A stretch of DNA of 64,000 nt from Rheinheimera riviphila (GTDB lineage Bacteria > Pseudomonadota > Gammaproteobacteria > Enterobacterales > Alteromonadaceae): the NCBI RefSeq assembly GCF_004005945.1, contig NZ_SACS01000023.1, positions 1-64,000 on the forward strand, read 5' to 3'. Below, in pieces: positions 55,864 through 64,000 of the stretch. The position numbers and the translations under genes were made by a program. The notes under the pieces were generated by a model. The model saw only the letters and a list, made by a program, of their open reading frames with translations, was not told the DNA's origin and ran no database searches. The stretch's first letter is position 1, and each line of letters starts with the position of its first letter.

Positions 55864-56544
55864 ATGTATCAGCTTTTTATCGCCAATAAAAATTATTCGT
55901 CCTGGTCGCTGCGGCCCTGGTTATTACTGACGCAGCTGGATATTCCGTTTACCGAACAACTGCAGCAATTTGCCGCGAATAACTATCACAATTTCCGCAG
56001 CTTTTCGCCAACCGGCAAAGTGCCTTGTCTGCATGACGGTGATGTCGTGGTGTGGGAATCGCTGGCGATTGTCGAATATCTGGCCGAGCGCCACCCTGGC
56101 GTTTGGCCACAAGATGCGGTAGCCCGTAATTTCGCCCGCAGCGCTTGTAGTGAAATGCACGCCGGTTTTGGTACTTTGCGCAGTGTTTGCACCATGAATT
56201 GTGGTGTCCGAGTAGCGCTGCAAGACCCGCCAGCGGCACTCGCCAAAGAATTACAACGATTAGATGAGTTGTGGCAACAAGGCTTGCAGCAATTTGGCGG
56301 GCCATTTCTAGCCGGAACTGATTTTAGTGCAGTCGATGCGTTTTTTGCGCCCGTGGCATTTCGCATTCAAAGTTATGGGCTGCAATTAAGCGCACCAGCT
56401 ATGGCCTACGTGCAACAGTTGCTGCAACTGCCGGCGATGCAACGATGGTATGAAGCAGCTTTAGACGAAAGCTGGCGCGAAGTCAGCCACGAAGCAGAAA
56501 TTGGTAATTATGGTCGGGTGGTGGCGGACTATCGTCGACTGTAA
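55864..56544 (+). CDS. Glutathione S-transferase family protein
   Basis: 226 residues from the ATG at 55864 (AGGAGG upstream); a GTG inside the Shine-Dalgarno is rejected. N-terminal pattern YQLFIANKNYSSWSLRPWLL with Ser in the active-site loop, GKVPCLHDGDVVVWESLAI, helical C-terminal half. Member of the GST clade close to maleylacetoacetate isomerase/YfcF types. Confidence 0.88.
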   Translation: MYQLFIANKNYSSWSLRPWLLLTQLDIPFTEQLQQFAANNYHNFRSFSPTGKVPCLHDGDVVVWESLAIVEYLAERHPGVWPQDAVARNFARSACSEMHAGFGTLRSVCTMNCGVRVALQDPPAALAKELQRLDELWQQGLQQFGGPFLAGTDFSAVDAFFAPVAFRIQSYGLQLSAPAMAYVQQLLQLPAMQRWYEAALDESWREVSHEAEIGNYGRVVADYRRL

Positions 56545-56554
56545 AACAAATACA

Positions 56555-56610
56555 GGGTCGAAGCTGATTATTGATAATTAATTGCCAATTAGCTTCGACC
56601 CATTTTTTAT
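56555..56610. terminator. Long-stem bidirectional terminator
   Basis: Arms GGGTCGAAGCT (56555-56565) and AGCTTCGACCC (56591-56601) with a 25-base AT-rich loop, followed by TTTTTT on the plus strand. It separates the convergent GST and carotenoid-oxygenase genes. Confidence 0.7.
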
Positions 56611-56614
56611 TTAC

Positions 56615-58114
56615 TCATGCATCCAACCAACAGCCGTGAAACCCCAGCGGTAACATCCGGTCCATCCTCGCCTGCGCGACCGGGCCTGCGTTTAAATCGT
56701 GACTGTTAAACAAACTTAAACCACTTTGATTCTTGCGATAATCCAGCCAGCTGATTAAAACCTGCCGACCGCCGCTGACTAATAACGGCTCTTCGGCGAC
56801 CACGCCCGGCGCAAATTGATACTTTTGTTGCCTGCCAGAGGCATCAATCCGCACCAAACTATCACTCAAACCGGCTTCGCTACGATCGCTGCCGCTGACG
56901 CCAAACAAAGGCGCAACTTCAGGTTTGCCCGACGCGGCAGATCCAGTGCTTTGAAAACCAGCAACAAACTGTGGAAACTCCATCACCAGACCACTGCGCT
57001 CGATTTTGGCAGCGGCTGACTTGTTCGACAGCGGCACGCGAATAGTCACCAGCTCCGCTTCACTGCTTTGTTTACGGCCATCACCGGTTAGCAAATAACT
57101 CATGCCTTCCAGCATCACGCCTGAGTCCGGATATAAACAGGCTTGCAAATGCAGCTTGCCGCCTTGCTGCCAGGCCTGCCCACAATGGAAGGCAAAACCG
57201 GCTGGCAATTCCACCCACTGCTGCTGCGTAAAGTCGGTTTTATCAATGATCAGCAGCTGCGAACCGAGCTCTGGCCGCCATTTAAATGCATCAATAAAAG
57301 TCTGGCCTTGCTCGTAGACGCAAGCACCTAAGAAAAACACCAATTTTTCTGCGGTCTGACTAAAGGCATGCAGGTAACTGGCTTGCGGCAGCGTTATTTG
57401 CTGCATCCGCTGCATTTCGGACTTTGCGCCGATATGGTACAGCAACATCAACGGCTGGCCGCTGACATACCAGGTGCCAAAATTCCACATCCCGCCCTGA
57501 CCATCCGGCAGCGGATGCGCCGAGAATGGCAGTTGCTTGTACTGCTCGCCGAAATCTTTTACACCCAGTGTACTGAGGCTTTGTGGATCAACCCGGTGCG
57601 CCGAGCCACCTTCCCACAACGCCAGCACTTCACCTTGCCAGGGGATCAGCGCGGTATTGGCGGTATTTAAATCATCGTTATTGCGCGCCGGTAATGGGTT
57701 TTTCACCAAAGTACCGGCGGTGTGGTAACGGAAAGCGCCCGCCATTTCTTCCACCAGATATTTTTTGGTCTGAATAAATTTGCCCTGGTGCTGTACTTTG
57801 CCGTTGGCGAAAGTAAATTGTTGCACCATGCCATCGCCATCAAACCAGTGCTGATATCGCTCACCCGCCCGCTCCAGCCGTGCCGGACCGTTACGCAGCA
57901 ACATGCCGTTAAAATCGGCTGGCCATTGGCCTTCGGTTTGCAGCTGCCGCGGCGAAAAATCGGCACGCACCCCGGCAAATGCTTTACGCCATGGCGCTGT
58001 GCTTGCCGCCATCACTGGCGAACGGCTTGCTGTCAGCAGTTTGTCGGCGTTGCTGGCCAGCGCACTGTAGCTGGCACAAGCGATGGCGGCAGTTAAAAAG
58101 CGGCGACGATCCAT
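56615..58114 (-). CDS. Tat-exported carotenoid cleavage oxygenase
   Basis: 499 residues from the ATG at 58114 (GGAGG upstream). N-terminus MDRRRFLTAAIACASYSALA is a twin-arginine signal, unusual for this mostly cytoplasmic family. RPE65/carotenoid-oxygenase fold with the four iron-binding histidines visible: FSAHPLPDGQGG, SYLHAFSQTAEK, AFHCGQAWQQGG and GFHGCWLD. Also LLRNGPAR and HWFDGDGMV, conserved in the family. It cleaves carotenoid-like or stilbene-like double bonds. The downstream DUF2141 gene shares the signal for export and the operon. Confidence 0.92.
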   Translation of the reverse strand: MDRRRFLTAAIACASYSALASNADKLLTASRSPVMAASTAPWRKAFAGVRADFSPRQLQTEGQWPADFNGMLLRNGPARLERAGERYQHWFDGDGMVQQFTFANGKVQHQGKFIQTKKYLVEEMAGAFRYHTAGTLVKNPLPARNNDDLNTANTALIPWQGEVLALWEGGSAHRVDPQSLSTLGVKDFGEQYKQLPFSAHPLPDGQGGMWNFGTWYVSGQPLMLLYHIGAKSEMQRMQQITLPQASYLHAFSQTAEKLVFFLGACVYEQGQTFIDAFKWRPELGSQLLIIDKTDFTQQQWVELPAGFAFHCGQAWQQGGKLHLQACLYPDSGVMLEGMSYLLTGDGRKQSSEAELVTIRVPLSNKSAAAKIERSGLVMEFPQFVAGFQSTGSAASGKPEVAPLFGVSGSDRSEAGLSDSLVRIDASGRQQKYQFAPGVVAEEPLLVSGGRQVLISWLDYRKNQSGLSLFNSHDLNAGPVAQARMDRMLPLGFHGCWLDA

Positions 58115-58165
58115 GGTATACCTCCGGCAAATAACGTTAATCAATCTAACAGCGCAACATTCGTC

Positions 58166-58588
58166 TTAACGGATATGAATGGTCAGGCTGGTATCCGCAG
58201 CCACCGCAAAAGCAGCGTCTTCAAAACTGGCCGGGCCAAACTGACCGGCGTTGTTGCTAAAGCCATAACCTTCACTTGGGATGCCCATGATGTTGCGGTC
58301 CAGCTCGCCGTTGTCATTGGCATCGTGCATGATTTTAATCGCGTATTGGCCATCTGCTAAATCCGGAAATACCAGTTGCTGGGAATCACCTTTGACCGTT
58401 TTCACCACCGCCGCCACCGCATCTTTACCTTGTTGATAAGACTGCTCGCTGCGATACAGCGCCACATGCAATTTGCCCGTTTGCTCTTGGATCTGATCAA
58501 TATTGACCGTCAGGGTATGGGCTTGTGCAGAAAAAGCTGAAGTCAGTAATACCGCCAGTAATGAGGTCGCTACAGATAATTTTTTCAT
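58166..58588 (-). CDS. Periplasmic DUF2141 protein
   Basis: 140 residues with a signal peptide (KKLSVATSLLAVLLTSAFSA). DUF2141 hallmarks: KLHVALYRSEQSY, DGQYAIKIMHDANDNGELDR and GIPSEGYGFSNNA. Secreted beta-sandwich of unknown role. Same strand and 51 bp upstream of the carotenoid oxygenase, so probably co-transcribed. Confidence 0.9.
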   Translation of the reverse strand: MKKLSVATSLLAVLLTSAFSAQAHTLTVNIDQIQEQTGKLHVALYRSEQSYQQGKDAVAAVVKTVKGDSQQLVFPDLADGQYAIKIMHDANDNGELDRNIMGIPSEGYGFSNNAGQFGPASFEDAAFAVAADTSLTIHIR

Positions 58589-58883
58589 GATGAAGTTCCT
58601 TGGAGTAGTGAGTCAGTCCCGCTGACTGATGACACCACTTTAAGGCTTCGCTGGCGCTGGCATAACTGCTGGAAGTCACGATTTTTTGGGGTATAAAAAG
58701 TGACTTTTGGGCTATTGGTGGGTTTTGTCGCGAGTGGCGCTTGTGAACACTTGTGTTGCCAAACAATCGATGAGTGCCCGTATTTATGACTCGAAGCTAC
58801 GTTAGGTAACTGGCCAAATCTCTTCACGCCATTCATCTACTATGCTGTAATACATTGTAGTCAATGAAGCAGAGGTTCCCGAT
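58589..58883. other. Divergent intergenic region, 295 bp
   Basis: Holds the promoters of the DUF2141-oxygenase operon and of the toxin-antitoxin pair. Includes an inverted repeat AGTCAG-TCCCG-CTGACT (58611-58627) about 25 bp upstream of the DUF2141 start. Confidence 0.5.
58846..58860. promoter_or_regulatory. Candidate antitoxin operator
   Basis: TGTAATACA (palindrome TGTA-A-TACA) followed by TTGTAG, 24 bases upstream of the antitoxin start. Such short repeats are typical sites for ribbon-helix-helix autoregulators. Confidence 0.4.
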
Positions 58884-59156
58884 ATGCGAGTTACGACCGT
58901 TCGTCTTCAGGTTGATGTTGAACAACAGTTGGACGCAATAGCTGGCAGGCTCAACCGGAGTAAAGGTTGGGTGATCAATCAGGCGTTGGCTGAATACATC
59001 GAAAAGCAGCAACTGGAGCTGGATCGTTGGCAGCAAACACTTGCCGCAATGGAGTCGGCGGCACAAGGCAAGGTCGTTGCTGCCAGCGAGGTGCACAGTT
59101 GGCTACAGAGCTGGGGCACCGAAGATGAGCAAGACGCGCCGGAGCCTGGCAAGTGA
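58884..59156 (+). CDS. Ribbon-helix-helix antitoxin (CopG/ParD-like)
   Basis: 90 residues. N-terminal RHH DNA-binding domain (TTVRLQVDVEQQLDAIAGRL, SKGWVINQALAEYI), then an acidic, flexible toxin-binding tail. Overlaps the toxin gene by four bases, as in type II modules. Expected to repress its own operon together with the toxin. Confidence 0.88.
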   Translation: MRVTTVRLQVDVEQQLDAIAGRLNRSKGWVINQALAEYIEKQQLELDRWQQTLAAMESAAQGKVVAASEVHSWLQSWGTEDEQDAPEPGK

Positions 59157-59434
59157 AACTGGTTTACACTGCGGATGCTATTACAGATTTAAAACGCCTG
59201 CGTCAGTTTATCGCTCAGCACAACCCCACGGCTGCCAACAAAATCGCGGCAGCGTTGATTGAAAAAATCGGTTTGTTGCCAGAATTCCCTCACATCGGCA
59301 TGGCGGTCGAGTTGGCACCGGTGCCTGACTCGGTCCGTGACATGATTTTCGGCAACTACGTGGTGCGGTATTCAGTGCATGCCACGGTCATTATTATCCT
59401 TCGGGTCTGGCATAGTTTGGAAGCTGAACGCTAA
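59153..59434 (+). CDS. ParE/RelE-family toxin
   Basis: 93 residues, GTG start overlapping the antitoxin TGA. Family pattern KLVYTADAITDLKRLRQFIA, ALIEKIGLLPEFPHIG, NYVVRYSVHATVIIILRVWH. ParE-type toxins poison gyrase; RelE-type ones cut mRNA. The lack of a clear RelE catalytic triad favours the ParE type. The stop lies 11 bases from the convergent transporter gene. Confidence 0.88.
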   Translation: MKLVYTADAITDLKRLRQFIAQHNPTAANKIAAALIEKIGLLPEFPHIGMAVELAPVPDSVRDMIFGNYVVRYSVHATVIIILRVWHSLEAER

Positions 59435-59445
59435 CGACATACCCA

Positions 59446-60309
59446 TCACCGCCTTTCCTGCCAAATCAAATACAAACCACTGGCCATAATGACTGATGCA
59501 CCCAGCAGCAGGCTACTATCCGGCCACACTTGCCACAACACAATGTCAAAACCCAAACCCCAGACCAGGGCGGAATATTCGAAGGGGGCGATCACCGAAG
59601 GCGGGGCCAGCCGGAAGGCTTCGGTGATAAAGACCTGGCCGATGGCGCCGGTAATGCCGATGGCTAAAAAGTATGGCCAATGAATGAGGTGCAGTGGTTG
59701 CCAGTCAGGCAGTGCCAATAAACCTGCGCCGATGCCGATCATCGTCATCAGCCAGAACACCATATTGCCGCTGGGTTCGGTTTTGGCCAGGATGCGCACC
59801 GTGATGCCTGACACCGCGTAACAAAAGGCCGATAACAACGCGGCCAGCGCGCCGAGGCTTAATAGCTGATCGCCTTCCGGTTTGAGCATATACAGCACGG
59901 CCGCCATGCCAACTAAAATGGCAACCCATTGGCGCGGCGCGACATAATCTTTGAGCCACCACACCGACAACATGGTGATCAGGAGCGGCGCCGCGAAGAA
60001 AATGGCGTAAGCGTCAGCCAGCGACAAGGTTTTAAGCGCATAGATAAAAGCGGAGAGCATCACGATGCCAAGGGCGGCGCGAAATAGATGCAACGACCAA
60101 CGCGCTTGCAGCAGATGTTGCAACCGGTTGCCATGCCATAACCACAGCACAATAAAAGGCCAGGCGCAGGCGGCGCGTAAGCAGGTAATTTGCAGCGGAC
60201 TGTAGTGCTCAGTCAGCGCTTTCATGCTGGCGTCCATGCCGGAAAACATAAAAACCGCCAGCAGCATGGCCAAAATGCCATAAAGCGGTCTGTCATTGCT
60301 GTGATGCAT
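59446..60309 (-). CDS. DMT-superfamily (EamA) transporter
   Basis: 287 residues, ten membrane helices as two EamA repeats (~8-140 and ~150-285). Typical motifs: MLAVFMFSGMDASMKALTEH, GAIGQVFITEAFRLAPPSVI and APFEYSALVWGLGFDIVLW. Metabolite exporter of the drug/metabolite transporter group; substrate unknown. The 144 bp upstream of its start hold its promoter. Confidence 0.9.
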   Translation of the reverse strand: MHHSNDRPLYGILAMLLAVFMFSGMDASMKALTEHYSPLQITCLRAACAWPFIVLWLWHGNRLQHLLQARWSLHLFRAALGIVMLSAFIYALKTLSLADAYAIFFAAPLLITMLSVWWLKDYVAPRQWVAILVGMAAVLYMLKPEGDQLLSLGALAALLSAFCYAVSGITVRILAKTEPSGNMVFWLMTMIGIGAGLLALPDWQPLHLIHWPYFLAIGITGAIGQVFITEAFRLAPPSVIAPFEYSALVWGLGFDIVLWQVWPDSSLLLGASVIMASGLYLIWQERR

Positions 60310-60453
60310 CTATCCGATCCTGTCAGCGGGCCTTGTCACCAAGACCCCAAAATTAGAACAATATGCTACCACAGCCAGCAGGATGCTTCTGATGGTTCCG
60401 CCTGCTGCCAGCCGCAGCAACAGGCGATTTAACCGATAAGTTGTAGGAGAACA

Positions 60454-63198
60454 TCAGCCGCGACGACGCCACAGCACAAATATCAGTAAACTCAGACTCC
60501 ACCAGCCCAGACTGCCGCCTGAACCACCCGACGACGGTGTCACCGGTGTGGTGGTGACGGCGGCTTTTACCTGCAGGCTGGCGTTGGCGGTCGAGATGCC
60601 GCCCCGGCTGTCAGTAACCGTCAATTGAAAACCTAGCGTACTGCTTTGCGCAGGTGCGACAAAACTCAGTTTGTTGGTCGTGGCATTTTGCAAGGTGACG
60701 GCGGTGCCTGTGGTTTGTTGCCACTGATAACTTAAGGTATCACCATCGGCATCGGTGGCAGTCGTCTCGATGGTGGTGGTGGCACCGCCATTCACTTCCG
60801 CCGGAAATATCAGCGTGCCAATCACCGGCAACTTATTCACTTCGTTATCTTTGATTTGCACTGTGAGTTGCGACTTGTCTGGCGCCAAAGAACCGCTAAT
60901 CACTTGCAACCGGACCAGAAATTCTTCGTTACCTTCCAGCAGTTGATCGTCGGTCAGCGTAACCACAACGGTTTTATCCGCGGCATCACCATCGGCCCAC
61001 TGCAACTCACCACTTTGCGCGACAAAATCCACGCCTGCTTTGGCACTGCCGTCTACCAGTTGATAACTGATTTGCATCGACCCGGCGTTGCCACCAAATC
61101 GCCCCACCGCCACATTGGCTGTCGGCTGATTTTCGTCAACGCTGAGCAGTGGTGCGACAAACCCCACGGCCCCGCTGGCAGAGCCTGCACTGCCAATTCT
61201 CACCGTATGATAGGAAGGGCTTCCCAGCGTTAAGCCGTTGCGCGGGTCAAACAATCGTACAAACAACATTTTGGGTGCTACATCGGCGGTTGGCGCGGTG
61301 ATTTGAATCACTTTATCCGCCAGATCCGAAGCCCCCCAGTTCAGTTCACCACTGGCATAGGGTCCATCACTAACCAATCCAAAACCATTCAGCGTTTCAT
61401 AACGCACTTTGACCGCGCCGCTGCCCGCAGGCCGTTGCACCGTCACCTGCACCGGTACACCAGCGGCAAACTGCGAACTGGCAGATTTAAAAGAGACCTG
61501 ACCGGCAGTGCTGGTTTTGGTCTGATCCCGCAGCACATATAAACCGCTGTTGATGTCAGCCGAAATAATCAGCCCGGAAGGTAAATAAGGGTAAGTACCC
61601 CACACCCCATTAAAAGCCGCGCTGTCGGACGATGGAAAGGAGTCAAAAAAGCCAGCTTCAGTCGGATTGGTTGGATCGGTAATATCCAGAATGGTGGTAC
61701 CACGCTGATAATTGGAAATGTAATAACGATTGCCCCGGGTATAACCGTTGTGGTCGATAGCGGCAGTCGGGCCGCTCCACACTTTGGCCAACAGCGGATT
61801 ACGCAGGTCGTCAACGTTCAGCACCCGCACCGTGGTATTTAAACCGGCGTTGCGTTCATCCAGTTCATCATGCACAAACACAAACCGCTGATCTTCACTC
61901 CACCAGCCGGAATGCACATAGCTGGCATTTTGATAAGTGATATCCGATAAGGCTTTGGCGCCACTTAGCTGGCTGATATCCCACAACCGCACTGACTGCT
62001 CATTAAAATCCATTAACACGGTACAACGTGAATTCTGACAACTTTGATTGGCCCGCGCATCCCGCACCACCATGGAGGCCGCGTCGTGGGTATAGTCGCT
62101 GCGCACCGCCTGACTGTTGGGGAAATATGAAGCCAGTTGTTCCGGCGTTTTTAAGCCATAAGTGGTAAAAGACCCACCAACGGCTTTCTGCCCGACAATA
62201 TGCAACGTCGGCTCCAGCCCATCCAGCGCGGTGTTGGTGGTGTAATCGACATGACTGATATAGACATTGTGCGCTGAAGTGACGGCAGTATCGGCGCTGA
62301 CCAGCCGGATGCTCGTCGGCAACTGGCTTAAATCAACAATCTGCAGATTATCAGTCCCTTCAGAACTGATATAGGCATACGCCTTCCAGCGTGATAAAGC
62401 GGCGTCGTAATACTGCAACACTTTAATATCACGCCAGGACGTAGAGCTACCAGGGATAGTACCGATTTCTTTGGGTGCGGCAGGATCAGCCAGACTGACC
62501 ACAGCAGTGCCGTTATACAAACCAATAATGGCGTATTCAGTACCGGTGTTCAGATCAACATGGCCCCAGATATCACTGGCCGCTGTGGGGCTGGATGAAA
62601 AATCCCCGAGTGCCAGATGGCTGACTAAGTCAATGTTTTTACAACTATAAATGCCTGCTTTGCCATTTACGCAGGCCGCTGCTGGCTGGCTTTGTTGTAA
62701 TTGCGCCTGCGTTGCTGCTAATTGCTGATAATCCCTGGGGACACTGGCAAAACCGTCGTTGACGACGACAAAACCTTGTTGCTGTAACTGCTCGACAAAA
62801 GGCTGCGGTACGCCGGTCAAAATGGTGGCGTTGAGCTGCGGCGCCTGGCTCTGGAAATGGTCAAACTTGTTGTAACCGCCAAGCACTGGCACCAGTGCAC
62901 TGGTTAAAAAGAATAAATCTTCACCATTATCAATGGCGTACCGACCAGAAGCGACCAGCACTTTATCGCCTTTATTGGCTTGTTTTACTGCAAAGGCAAT
63001 ACTGCGGCAGGCACGGACCGGGCTGTCACAACGACCAGCATCAGAACCGGTTGCCGAGACAAAACGGGCACGGTCATGCTCGGCATGTGCGAATACGGAT
63101 GGGCTCACGCCGTACAGCCCTATGACTAGAACTAATGCTAGTGCTAACAACAACCGGGAATTCAGATTCGGCGGTAAAAGTTTCATCAACAGGTCCAT
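60454..63198 (-). CDS. Choice-of-anchor-B secreted protein with Calx-beta domains and GlyGly-CTERM
   Basis: 914 residues; the ATG at 63186 (four codons in) is an equally good start. Signal helix (~13-38), a short DUF1565-like head (GDKVLVASGRYAIDNGEDL), then LVIVD-type propeller repeats of the choice-of-anchor-B family (AIIGLYNGTAVVSLADPAAP, DILDITDPTNP-like segments, ~190-560). Two Calx-beta domains follow (~570-790), a PKD/cadherin-like domain (~800-880) and a C-terminal SSGGSGGSLGWWSLSLLIFV plus LWRRRG, a textbook GlyGly-CTERM. Expected on the cell surface or released. Divergent from an MbnP-family gene, a recurrent association for this family as I recall it. Confidence 0.88.
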   Translation of the reverse strand: MDLLMKLLPPNLNSRLLLALALVLVIGLYGVSPSVFAHAEHDRARFVSATGSDAGRCDSPVRACRSIAFAVKQANKGDKVLVASGRYAIDNGEDLFFLTSALVPVLGGYNKFDHFQSQAPQLNATILTGVPQPFVEQLQQQGFVVVNDGFASVPRDYQQLAATQAQLQQSQPAAACVNGKAGIYSCKNIDLVSHLALGDFSSSPTAASDIWGHVDLNTGTEYAIIGLYNGTAVVSLADPAAPKEIGTIPGSSTSWRDIKVLQYYDAALSRWKAYAYISSEGTDNLQIVDLSQLPTSIRLVSADTAVTSAHNVYISHVDYTTNTALDGLEPTLHIVGQKAVGGSFTTYGLKTPEQLASYFPNSQAVRSDYTHDAASMVVRDARANQSCQNSRCTVLMDFNEQSVRLWDISQLSGAKALSDITYQNASYVHSGWWSEDQRFVFVHDELDERNAGLNTTVRVLNVDDLRNPLLAKVWSGPTAAIDHNGYTRGNRYYISNYQRGTTILDITDPTNPTEAGFFDSFPSSDSAAFNGVWGTYPYLPSGLIISADINSGLYVLRDQTKTSTAGQVSFKSASSQFAAGVPVQVTVQRPAGSGAVKVRYETLNGFGLVSDGPYASGELNWGASDLADKVIQITAPTADVAPKMLFVRLFDPRNGLTLGSPSYHTVRIGSAGSASGAVGFVAPLLSVDENQPTANVAVGRFGGNAGSMQISYQLVDGSAKAGVDFVAQSGELQWADGDAADKTVVVTLTDDQLLEGNEEFLVRLQVISGSLAPDKSQLTVQIKDNEVNKLPVIGTLIFPAEVNGGATTTIETTATDADGDTLSYQWQQTTGTAVTLQNATTNKLSFVAPAQSSTLGFQLTVTDSRGGISTANASLQVKAAVTTTPVTPSSGGSGGSLGWWSLSLLIFVLWRRRG

Positions 63199-63280
63199 CC
63201 ATTAGTCAGATAAAAAATTTTTGGGTTTAAGCTGGCATCTTGGTATTGTTAGCAAAATTTCGCGAGACACGCTGCAACAA

Positions 63281-64000
63281 ATGAACAATTGTAAAAATTT
63301 AATTAACTGCTGGTGTGTTTTGCTCCTGATGCTGCTGAGCGCCTGCCAGCCAAAATCCAATTCGACATTGCTGGTACAACTGCTATGGCAAGGTCAGCCC
63401 ATCGACTGCAACAGTAAGCTGCTGCTGGGTGGCCAGCCATGGCAGTTACAACAACTGCAGTTTTATCTGTCGAACTTTTCACAGCAACAACAACCTTTAT
63501 TACTGCAACCCAACGACTATCAAAGCACGGAACTGGCGTTGCTCGGCAGCGACTGTCAGTCACCAGGCCAGTGGCAACTGCAATTTGCCGCGCCTTTGCT
63601 GCATGCACCTTTAGAGTTCGAACTTGGCGTGCCGTTTTTGCTGAATCATCAGAATCCATTAACCGCTGGCGTTCCGCTACAACAAATGGATATGCACTGG
63701 GCCTGGCAAAGCGGCTACAAATTTTTCCGGCTCGACCTGAATGGCCCACAGCACGACTGGTCTTTGCATCTGGGTTCCAGCGGTTGCAGTTCGGCCAGTG
63801 TAATGCGCGCACCAACCACACCTTGTACCGCACCTAACCGGGTGCAGGTACAACTACCTTATCAGGACCAGTCCACCTTAACTTTAGACTTAGCTGCACT
63901 GTTCGGTGACTTTATTCCGGCTGCTGATAACAGCTGTATGGCTGATCCGGCCAGTCTGAGTTGTCAGCAGTTGCTGCCAGCGCTCGGGATCGGGATCGGT
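63281..64000 (+). CDS. MbnP-family (metallo-mystery pair four-Cys) lipoprotein, 3' cut by window end
   Basis: 240 codons visible, no stop. Lipoprotein signal with lipobox LLSAC. Family landmarks: WQGQPIDCNS, LQQLQFYLSNF, LLNHQNPLTAGVPLQQMDMH, WAWQSGYKFFRLDL, WSFHLGSSGC and CTAPNRVQVQL. The four-Cys pattern and Trp/His-rich core define TIGR04052-type proteins, which bind copper and pair with a diheme peroxidase-like MbnH. The mbnH gene would be expected just past the window. The start ATG has only a weak ribosome site. Confidence 0.85.
   Translation, partial: MNNCKNLINCWCVLLLMLLSACQPKSNSTLLVQLLWQGQPIDCNSKLLLGGQPWQLQQLQFYLSNFSQQQQPLLLQPNDYQSTELALLGSDCQSPGQWQLQFAAPLLHAPLEFELGVPFLLNHQNPLTAGVPLQQMDMHWAWQSGYKFFRLDLNGPQHDWSLHLGSSGCSSASVMRAPTTPCTAPNRVQVQLPYQDQSTLTLDLAALFGDFIPAADNSCMADPASLSCQQLLPALGIGIG

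Noticed and set aside
63303-63833. Minus-strand 176-residue and plus-strand 132-residue frames in the last kilobase
   Set aside because: Both lie within the clearly coding MbnP-family frame, which shows a lipobox and family motifs but has no stop inside the window.

Overview
The window is chromosomal DNA of a free-living, respiring gammaproteobacterium. The gene order polA - Spot 42 - engB - ... - yihI - DUF2489 - hemN, the paired c4 and c5 cytochromes, the many c-di-GMP proteins and the repeated GlyGly-CTERM tails point to the Rheinheimera/Arsukibacterium/Alishewanella group or a close relative. This is an inference from gene content, because no rRNA gene is present.

Layout. 1-5133: the edge of an IS256-family insertion sequence, a small AT-rich orphan gene (candidate immunity protein) and a secreted RHS/YD-repeat protein with a variable C-terminus. 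5615-8512: a large secreted GlyGly-CTERM protein. 8538-11457: an ankyrin protein behind a periplasmic catalase with an OxyR-like box (katB-ankB arrangement), a 50-residue Cys-containing peptide and ubiK. 11668-16251: rep helicase, overlapped tail to tail by a GAF-GAF-GGDEF-(degenerate EAL) protein. 16601-22493: cytochrome c5, polA, Spot 42 RNA, a second candidate sRNA, engB and cytochrome c4. 22595-27492: a nitric-oxide module (hmp, nnrS and a small membrane protein, with a sigma-54 promoter and NorR-type sites, opposite norR), then rof. 27493-28270: a gene-free stretch holding a GGA-rich structured RNA preceded by a UvrY/GacA-type palindrome, read here as a CsrC/RsmY-type RNA. 28271-32745: yihI, DUF2489, an exported amidohydrolase, hemN with an FNR box, and DUF1285.

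32956-43851: mscS with a DUF481 porin-like protein, a multi-PAS GGDEF-EAL protein, a secreted M14 carboxypeptidase with PKD domains, two small unknown genes and a DesK/DesR-like two-component system. 43977-50029: sbcDC with an extremely glutamine-rich SbcC, a glutathione S-transferase and an MmcQ/YjbR protein. 50413-54068: a five-gene minor-pilin operon (pilE-, fimT/gspH-, pilV- and pilW-like genes, then a very large PilX-like protein with a beta-helix body). 54072-60309: an NAD(P)-binding protein and LysR pair, a second GST, a Tat-exported carotenoid oxygenase with DUF2141, a ParDE-type toxin-antitoxin pair and a DMT exporter. 60454-64000: a choice-of-anchor-B/Calx-beta GlyGly-CTERM protein, divergent from a lipoprotein of the MbnP (metallo-mystery pair) family cut by the window end.

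The most informative observations are the RNA and regulatory layer of the polA-hemN region (Spot 42, a new sRNA candidate, the CsrC-like RNA with its UvrY box, the NorR/sigma-54 and FNR sites), the unusual pilin operon, and three GlyGly-CTERM proteins in one window, which imply a rhombosortase elsewhere in the genome. No tRNA, rRNA, CRISPR array or prophage was seen.
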